A stretch of 9,851 nucleotides of DNA from an uncultured Ezakiella sp. GTDB taxonomy: Bacteria > Bacillota > Clostridia > Tissierellales > Peptoniphilaceae. The notes beneath the pieces are model-generated. The model did no database searches. It had not been told where the DNA came from and saw only the letters and a program-made list of their open reading frames with translations. The position numbers and the translations under genes were made by a program. The DNA is taken from the NCBI RefSeq assembly GCF_943913045.1, contig NZ_CALTVH010000020.1, forward strand, positions 1-9,851, given 5' to 3'. The first letter of the stretch is position 1, and the number at the start of each line of letters is the position of its first letter. Shown in pieces: positions 4,801 through 9,851 of the stretch.

Positions 4801-7290
4801 TCAAAATCTCCAATCGACAAAGAAAGAACAGTTTATGCAGTGTATGGCGAAGGTATTAATATCGTCCTTCACTCCAACAATACAGATAATCTTAATGACG
4901 AAGCAACTATAACAATTCCTATAACTATTTCAGATATTGACAAGACAAATGACATTATAGACGCTGTATCAAGTTCAACTATTTCTAAAATGAAAGGAAA
5001 TCTTGTTATTAAAGAGCTTCCAGCAGTTCCAGTAACTGGAGAACAATCTGAAATTGATAAAATTAAAGATATAAATGCAAAAGTATTTAACAAACCAAAA
5101 CATTCATTCCTTGGCTGGACCCTATATAGATTTGATAACGATCCACAAAAATCAGAATTAATCGCTGGTCAAAATAATGAAAGAATTGGCGAATTAATTA
5201 ATGGCGTGGTTGCAGGTGGAACAAAGAGAATTCCAAAGAGAACAGAATGGATTAAAGATATAACAGGAAATAAATACAAATACGAAAGATATATTCCAAA
5301 TACTTTCTCTTTAGCTTTAAGATCTCAAGATGTTCCAAGTCAAGATGATAATCAAGGAACAGGAAAATATAATATTTTCTTAGATGCAATTGACGAAGGT
5401 AAAGACCTTCACTTATATGCAAACTACAGACCATTCTTTGAAGTAAAAGTTTATCCTTCTTATAAGAATATTGACAAGAATCAAGGACAATATGGTAAGT
5501 ATGTGGACAATGTTGAAGAAGCTAAGAAACATTCTGTAAATGTAGGCTTGCTACACAGAACTGCTGTAACTAATTTTGGTACACCAACAGTTCATCAAAA
5601 CGCTAACTACTATCCACTAGAAGGTGGAAAAGCTTCATTAAAATCATGGGATGGCAAATCAAAAACTCCATTAATTTGGAAACTTCCAGGCTTTGACGAA
5701 TTAGGACAAAGAAAATCTTATGTATCAGTAATAGTTACAGATGATAAAAAAGATGCTTATGCAAACTTCCAATCACCAAACTGGGATAATTTGGGAGCAA
5801 AAACTTATATAAGACTACAAGACGCAACTGCTACACAAGATCCTAACGCACCAAAGAACTTACACGAAAATGCAGGTAACCCTTATGGAGATCCAGTAGC
5901 AAAAGATCAAGCCTTTACAGTTGGCGTAGATGCCTTTACATCTGCAACTTCAAGAAAAGCACTTGAAACAACTGGAGATGATAAAGAAGTAATTGGATAT
6001 GAAATTTGGAACACATCTACTCCTCTTGAAGTTCTAAAACCAGTTTTTGATAATGTTTATGATGATGAAACAGAAGCTAAATTACACTGGACAGAAGCTG
6101 AAAAGAAAGCTGATATTAAAAAGATTGTTTTAAAAGTTGCTGATGGTACTGAAACCATTCTTGTAAAACAAAAAGATGGTTCTTATACAGACGGAACTAT
6201 AACAGCCACTCCTAATGGAGACAGACTTGTTTTAAGTCCACTTAACTTAACAGGAAAAGCAGGACAAGACATCGTAGCTAAATATGTAGTAGAAAAGAAT
6301 GGACAAGAAGTCACAGGTCCAGAAGGAAGAATTACAATCAACAAGAGAGGTACATCTGCACCTGTTGAAGATATGAAACAAATTCATAATGATGCCGATG
6401 GAAAATCAAAGATTGAATTTACAGTTCCAGACCCAGTATTAAATAAACCTACTAAGGGAACAACTTACACTGCACAAAAGTGGGATGAAACTCAAAATAA
6501 ATGGATTGATGTAGGTAAAGTAACTCTTGATTCTGATAATGACAAGGGAACACAAAAAGAAATTACTTTAGATGACACTGTAAAAGATGGCGACATAGTA
6601 AGAATAAAATCTGAACAACCAGGTCTTAATCCTAGCGATTCAACAGGAACTGGCGATAGTCCTTACACACCAGCTACTGGCGATGAAAATCGCAAGTATG
6701 TAAAAATTGATAGAGCCGCTCCAATTACAAATGCAAAAGCTGAAGACGAAGCGTTCAGAAGATTTATCGACATTACAGGAACTATAAACGAAATTCCTGA
6801 TGGAAGAAAAGTTAAGATCATAATTAATTATAATGACGGTACACCTGCTATAGAAATTCTAAAAGAAATTACAGTGGAAAATAAAGAAAATATAATCAAA
6901 GATCTTAACACTACCCTAAGGAAGGGAATTGAAGAAGGAAATATTCCTGAAATTAAAATAATAGCATCTGATAGATTTGGTAACAGCGAAACAAAAAAAG
7001 TTGATTACACAGAAAGCTATCAACTTGAAGTAATTCTAAGTGGAGTTAGAGCTGGAAAGAAATTTATAAAAGTTTCAGCAGATAGAGCAAATGCTCAAGT
7101 AACTGTAAAAGTTATGAGAAACGGAAATGAAGCTGAAACAAAAGCTATAACATTAAAAGAAGCTAATAAATTCGAAAGAATTACATTTGATAACAAGTTA
7201 GAATCAGGAGATATTCTAGTTGTATCAGGTATAGTAACAGAAGGCACAAAGAATTATACAACAAATCCATACGAAAAATTAGTTAAGTAG
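1891..7290 (+). CDS. Large secreted surface-type protein with InlB-repeat-like and Ig-like regions, no anchor seen
   Basis: The 1799-residue protein starts at ATG 1891, chosen because AAAGGAG (1878-1884) lies six bases upstream and the protein then begins with a clean signal peptide: basic n-region, hydrophobic core at residues 12-26, likely cleavage after VFA (32). TTG 1858 or ATG 1864 would only prepend a charged tail. Residues 33-850 are beta-rich and unrecognised. Regions around 918-985 and 1065-1175 carry GKRILGWTT and HSFLGWT motifs followed by VYAVY and LHLYANY, the pattern of InlB B-type (Listeria-Bacteroides) repeats. Residues from about 1380 to the end read as consecutive Ig-like beta-sandwich modules, the last from about 1708. 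I noticed only one Cys. No LPXTG, hydrophobic tail, SLH or other anchor is visible; it ends NPYEKLVK and the post-stop frame closes after eight codons. It is probably exported and adhesin-like, and paired with the gene 68 bp downstream. Ligand unknown. Confidence 0.85.
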   Translation: MKNFQKHYLRKTFALVMAFLMIITMMPVNVFAEEPQIPGIATRGVDSEGKPGVNWEFKPGEKDDGASNWPLKSGARIIHGYDTNDPLNTFGFTYLGKYFDHEGRIVLRLEISHRQSITTAAWKKYVMRFPKELYQGIDLERSYVLWKRTEVFAPNFYDKLGKSDILGQQDYTYQFPFRDFDTQYGHREVNLVLKKTDDNGKVIDWDAIFSQNQQVIQLRLYDKNGDRIYSTSSKRNKSGLAQLGYNSYTKVAMVGDLSRRPGDLMEATFNSFTGDTFNDSYHTADSSMELDKENKKVKILYTFAKAKVSEKSGEINGEGVALRQSFDPDFIRYLDLSDKNAVIGSMQLFFSNGKPYGNKIQIHAYDIIGVKKDAQGNIELDNTGNPTFTRDDKSVFIQMNTDEYEDKDNPDQSDPNYIKPAAVGNKNVYFKSDTTECASVLFEYDIDPELINRDLIKDKEYNKNFMFDTRYIMSNKKGVYKYTINAPDDIVFNPDREVFFRFSFSPDANIGTGVVVDKDEDFVLNIGGKNGIWKSWKREGSVWIHGTKEYLISPYAKEFHLSNHDIKVGETIKKGTPITVYLPTKFNANSVKFDIVTAQQYRSEKSQVKNPVSQMGGAKLTLDKVKKADGSDIFYTPMYIKNSVSTIGASAIRELYMPIVDEIFTDSKTFTGILKESGGVESLYYNTENSKQVKYLGSNWLDADIEVNKDGKVTKETYERADGKDDLAEIAIDKALGKRTFDNKEYEGYEFEIKKQYTGGDILKDTTTESNVESLTLERDQPIQFSTFKYTSLKSDPVIEQVQTRVKFDLNGPTSKENRPVIEKIAPLSIQYRYNYLTGDVNQNYKPSGFAGENVKYADENKKTIDITEQIDGKDVTRTYQNIANHDGLGYDLKDKDQKEAFLKRQMPTKDEINVPQGKRILGWTTTKLTDIAGGKTAVEQFNELRDDNKVIKEAKDWEKVDANENYIFDSKSPIDKERTVYAVYGEGINIVLHSNNTDNLNDEATITIPITISDIDKTNDIIDAVSSSTISKMKGNLVIKELPAVPVTGEQSEIDKIKDINAKVFNKPKHSFLGWTLYRFDNDPQKSELIAGQNNERIGELINGVVAGGTKRIPKRTEWIKDITGNKYKYERYIPNTFSLALRSQDVPSQDDNQGTGKYNIFLDAIDEGKDLHLYANYRPFFEVKVYPSYKNIDKNQGQYGKYVDNVEEAKKHSVNVGLLHRTAVTNFGTPTVHQNANYYPLEGGKASLKSWDGKSKTPLIWKLPGFDELGQRKSYVSVIVTDDKKDAYANFQSPNWDNLGAKTYIRLQDATATQDPNAPKNLHENAGNPYGDPVAKDQAFTVGVDAFTSATSRKALETTGDDKEVIGYEIWNTSTPLEVLKPVFDNVYDDETEAKLHWTEAEKKADIKKIVLKVADGTETILVKQKDGSYTDGTITATPNGDRLVLSPLNLTGKAGQDIVAKYVVEKNGQEVTGPEGRITINKRGTSAPVEDMKQIHNDADGKSKIEFTVPDPVLNKPTKGTTYTAQKWDETQNKWIDVGKVTLDSDNDKGTQKEITLDDTVKDGDIVRIKSEQPGLNPSDSTGTGDSPYTPATGDENRKYVKIDRAAPITNAKAEDEAFRRFIDITGTINEIPDGRKVKIIINYNDGTPAIEILKEITVENKENIIKDLNTTLRKGIEEGNIPEIKIIASDRFGNSETKKVDYTESYQLEVILSGVRAGKKFIKVSADRANAQVTVKVMRNGNEAETKAITLKEANKFERITFDNKLESGDILVVSGIVTEGTKNYTTNPYEKLVK

Positions 7291-7328
7291 GATAGATTGA
7301 TACAAGAAAGAAATTAGTAGGTTGAGGT

Positions 7329-7345
7329 GGGGAGCTTAGCTCCCC
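7329..7345 (+). other. Perfect intercistronic hairpin
   Basis: GGGGAGC (7329-7335), loop TTA, GCTCCCC (7339-7345): a GC-rich 7-bp perfect stem in otherwise AT-rich DNA. AAAAGGAGG follows directly, so there is no T-run and termination is unlikely. It ends only four bases before the ribosome binding site. Placed between two co-oriented genes, it may protect or define a processed mRNA end, or tune translation of the second gene. Confidence 0.7.
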
Positions 7346-7358
7346 AAAAGGAGGTAAA

Positions 7359-9851
7359 ATGAAATTTAATAAAAGATTACTTTCATTTTTCTTAGCAGTT
7401 TTAATGCTAGTTTCAACTTTTAGTGGAACAGTATTTGCAGAATCTAATGATTTAAATACTCAAGATGTAAACACTGAAAGTTCAGCAACAGCAACTGAAT
7501 TAAAAGGAAAAGTAGAAGGAAATAAGGAAGTATTTACTTTTGAATTGCCTGAAAGACAAGCTCAAAGAAGAGTAAGAAGAGCAGCTCCATTGAATCAAGG
7601 CAACGACACTATAGTAAATTTAACAGCAGTAGGACTTAATGGTGGAGAATTTGATTGGTCTTCACTTCCTAATAGTGAATTTAAGCTTACTGCTAAGTGG
7701 AAGACAGCAGATGGACAAGAACATTCAAAAGATTTTGCGACTATAAAGGCAGCTGGAGAAACTCAACACTATGTTGGTTGGCCAGTTGATGGCACTTTAC
7801 AAAAGACAGCCTCTATAGAAGCAGACTTTGATCAAAATATAAAAATTCGTGTAACATATAATGCTGGTAATGGTACTGGTATTCCAGGAGGCTTGTTATT
7901 TAATATAACAATCACAGAACTAGCAGAACCAAGAGCCAACGTTGAATACGTAGACCCATATGGAAGAGCAATCACAGACCCAGCAGATTTACCAACAGGT
8001 ACAATGCCAAAGGTTACAGCAGATGGATTAACAGATGTTGAAATCGACTTGCCAGAAAGTTCAAAAGAAATCAATATGAGAGATTCTGAACTTATTGACG
8101 AAGATGAACTAAACGCAGCAAAAAATGGTTTAACTTATAAAGTTGATAATAAATCTACTGGCGAAACAGTAACTATAGATAATAAAGAATATAAGCTTGA
8201 TATATCAGCACCAAACGCAAAACAAATCGGCACAATTAAAATGGTATATCAAAAAGACGTAGTAATACCACCAACTGATAACAATGGTGACCCTGTAGCT
8301 CCTGCAGATGATTACGTTCGTTTAACATTCGACGCAAATGAAAATAAACAAGACGGCATCACAGGTACACACAATAATGGTTTATACGCAGGAAAGCAAA
8401 AATCATATATTGATGTAAAAGAAAGTTTAGATTATACAAATGCTAATCTTCAAGCTGCAATAAAAGCATTATCAACAACAGGAACAAAGCTTGTAGGCAC
8501 AGAAACAAAACAATATAACCAAGATGCAAAAAATCCATGGACACCAGCAGTTCCAACAGACACAACACCAGTGGCAACAAAAACTTACAATGCACAATAC
8601 GCAAAATCAGCAGCCGAACAAGTAAAAGAACTTGGCGGACTAAATCCAGTAACAATTAAAGTTTGGAAGGGCGATAAAGTTAATTGGGATGACGGAGTTG
8701 CTCCAAAAACAACTAATGCTGATGATAGAGAATTAGTACAAGAACTTTTAGATAATGCAAAAGTAACAGATCAATCAAGCAGAAGCTCAGCAAATTCTGG
8801 AAAATTTGAGGGGAAATTACTAGTAACATTTGGAGACGGATCAACATTAGAAGTAGCTAATCAATGGCTATATGTATGGGAACATATAGTTAAAGTAGAC
8901 GACCCTACAGATCCAAACTCACCAAGCGTAGATGACCTACCAAAAGATAGAATAGAAGTTAGATTTATAGCGTCAACAGGTGTAGATAAAATAACCACAA
9001 CTGGAAAAACATACGTTAAACCAGGAACAAAATTTGAAGATAAAGACTTCCCACAAGATATAACATTTAAAGATGGATACAAAGGACCAGTAACATGGAT
9101 ACCAACAGATAGAACAGTTACAACGACATCAAAGGCTTATGATAAAAGAAATTTATACTTTAGATTCATAGCAAGTGCAACAAAGAATACAACAGCAGAC
9201 GAAGTAAAAGCATTAGGTGGCTTAAAAGGCGTAGACTTTGCAGAGTTTGTAGGAGCAGCATTAGACTGGAAGAAAGGTGTAGCACCAGCAGACACAGTAA
9301 AAGACGCAGACAAAGCAACAATAGAAAATGCACTAAAAGAAGCTACAGTAGTAGACACAACAGAACCACAAAAGAGAACAACAGATGCAAAGGGAACATT
9401 CCCAGGAACATTAAAAGTAACATTTAAAGACGGATCAGTATATGTAGCAAACGAACAAGGAGCTACAGAAGCAGAAAAAACAAACATTAACCAAACTTTA
9501 TATGTATACGACAAAGGCGATGAAAAGCCAGTTGATCCTGATCAACCAGTTCCAGATAAAACTATATATGTAGCATTTGATAGAGATACAACATCAATCA
9601 AAGCAGATAATTTTGATGCAAATGCAAAAGAATTAATGTATGAAGAAGGCGATGTAGTACCAGCAGATAAATTCCCTGATGCACAAGCAGCAGATGGATA
9701 CAAACAATCAACAGTAAGCTGGACACCAGCAAAAACAACACAATTAAGTACAACAGATAAAGCATACGATGCAGCTACAAAGACATTCACATTCAAAGCA
9801 AGTGCAACAAAGAATACAACAGCAGACGAAGTAAAAGCATTAGGTGGCTTA
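7359..9851 (+). CDS. Large surface protein with tandem InlB-like/Rib-like modules (3' end outside window)
   Basis: The first 831 codons are open to the window edge with no stop, so this gene is partial. AAAGGAGG (7347-7354) precedes ATG 7359 by four bases. A signal peptide with a hydrophobic core at residues 7-26 predicts cleavage after VFA (27). A polybasic RRVRRAAP stretch (70-77) separates a Thr/Ser-rich linker from a unique N-terminal domain (about 78-300). From residue 319 a two-part module repeats. Part A starts YVRLTF, VRFIAS or IYVAF and ends near a W-x-P-x motif (about 319-414, 530-604, 733-813), resembling InlB B-type repeats. Part B (415-513, 605-716, 814 onward) carries EVKALGGL, W(K/D)xGVAP, ATVVDTT and VTFKDGS, resembling Rib/alpha-like repeats. 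Such arrays usually act as stalks on sortase-anchored proteins, so an LPXTG signal is expected beyond the window. It is likely co-transcribed with the preceding gene. Confidence 0.85.
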   Translation, partial: MKFNKRLLSFFLAVLMLVSTFSGTVFAESNDLNTQDVNTESSATATELKGKVEGNKEVFTFELPERQAQRRVRRAAPLNQGNDTIVNLTAVGLNGGEFDWSSLPNSEFKLTAKWKTADGQEHSKDFATIKAAGETQHYVGWPVDGTLQKTASIEADFDQNIKIRVTYNAGNGTGIPGGLLFNITITELAEPRANVEYVDPYGRAITDPADLPTGTMPKVTADGLTDVEIDLPESSKEINMRDSELIDEDELNAAKNGLTYKVDNKSTGETVTIDNKEYKLDISAPNAKQIGTIKMVYQKDVVIPPTDNNGDPVAPADDYVRLTFDANENKQDGITGTHNNGLYAGKQKSYIDVKESLDYTNANLQAAIKALSTTGTKLVGTETKQYNQDAKNPWTPAVPTDTTPVATKTYNAQYAKSAAEQVKELGGLNPVTIKVWKGDKVNWDDGVAPKTTNADDRELVQELLDNAKVTDQSSRSSANSGKFEGKLLVTFGDGSTLEVANQWLYVWEHIVKVDDPTDPNSPSVDDLPKDRIEVRFIASTGVDKITTTGKTYVKPGTKFEDKDFPQDITFKDGYKGPVTWIPTDRTVTTTSKAYDKRNLYFRFIASATKNTTADEVKALGGLKGVDFAEFVGAALDWKKGVAPADTVKDADKATIENALKEATVVDTTEPQKRTTDAKGTFPGTLKVTFKDGSVYVANEQGATEAEKTNINQTLYVYDKGDEKPVDPDQPVPDKTIYVAFDRDTTSIKADNFDANAKELMYEEGDVVPADKFPDAQAADGYKQSTVSWTPAKTTQLSTTDKAYDAATKTFTFKASATKNTTADEVKALGGL
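9171..9224 (+). repeat. 54-bp exact direct repeat, copy 1 (start of module B2)
   Basis: These 54 bases, encoding ASATKNTTADEVKALGGL, are identical base for base to 9798-9851. The match starts one base earlier (an A on both sides) and may extend past the window end. Exact DNA identity, including silent positions, contrasts with the diverged flanking A parts. That points to recent duplication or gene conversion between modules. Confidence 0.95.
9798..9851 (+). repeat. 54-bp exact direct repeat, copy 2 (start of module B3, cut by window edge)
   Basis: This is identical to 9171-9224 and 627 bp downstream of it, which equals 209 codons and is in frame. It runs to the last base of the window, so the true length of the identical segment cannot be seen. 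Confidence 0.95.

Larger units (their letters stand above)
8313..9851 (+). repeat. Tandem two-domain (A-B) protein module array
   Basis: Three A-B modules run at codon-aligned positions: A1 from 8313, B1 from 8601, A2 from about 8946, B2 from 9171, A3 from about 9555, B3 from 9798. B1 to B2 spacing is 570 bp and B2 to B3 is 627 bp. B1 is divergent (AAEQVKELGGL, VNWDDGVAP), while B2 and B3 begin identically. The array continues past the window edge, so total copy number is unknown. Confidence 0.75.

Noticed and set aside
1891..7290. LPXTG-like anchor in the first large protein
   Set aside because: LP-containing strings (such as LPAVPVTG and LPGFDEL) are internal and do not match LPXTG, and no hydrophobic segment with a basic tail exists at the C-terminus.
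7832..9796. Five minus-strand open frames of 70 to 125 codons opposite the repeat-bearing gene
   Set aside because: They arise from the biased A-rich codon use of the + strand gene and lack ribosome binding sites and coherent domains.

Overview
The window looks like chromosomal DNA from a low-GC Gram-positive anaerobe. Every gene has a strong AAGGAG-type ribosome binding site, both recognisable promoters are TTGACA-17-TAAAAT, the coding strands are A-rich, and two very large signal-peptide proteins have Gram-positive surface-protein architecture. Peptoniphilaceae (the Anaerococcus/Peptoniphilus group) would fit, but that is an impression rather than a demonstrated assignment.

Layout. (1) 1-189: an intrinsic terminator for an upstream gene, three 23-bp tandem repeats, and a near-consensus promoter. 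(2) 190-957: a ThiD/ribokinase-superfamily gene that keeps the fold landmarks but has lost the glycine-rich substrate loop and the Cys/Asp of the anion-hole motif. (3) 958-1573: a gene-free, AT-rich stretch with dispersed and inverted repeats, five 14-bp tandem repeats, a terminator-like hairpin, and a G9 tract enclosed by a perfect 9-bp inverted repeat. (4) 1574-1890: a strong promoter followed by a leader of about 280 nt. The leader is closed by a 14-bp long-range helix and contains two further hairpins and a 7-nt complementarity between a hairpin loop and the closing helix. (5) 1891-7290: a secreted protein of 1799 residues with InlB-repeat-like and Ig-like regions and no visible cell-wall anchor. 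(6) 7359-9851: a second signal-peptide protein, cut by the window edge. Its C-terminal part is a tandem array of a two-domain module (InlB-repeat-like plus Rib-like).

The two large genes are 68 bp apart with a perfect hairpin and a strong ribosome binding site between them. No clear promoter or intrinsic terminator lies there, so they probably form one transcription unit driven by the promoter at 1574-1602. In that reading the structured leader, the poly-G tract and the repeated ACATACAC motifs would be candidates for switching or tuning production of a pair of surface or secreted adhesin-like proteins. The structured leader is the best candidate for something undescribed. The ThiD-like gene has its own promoter and appears unrelated to the surface-protein unit.
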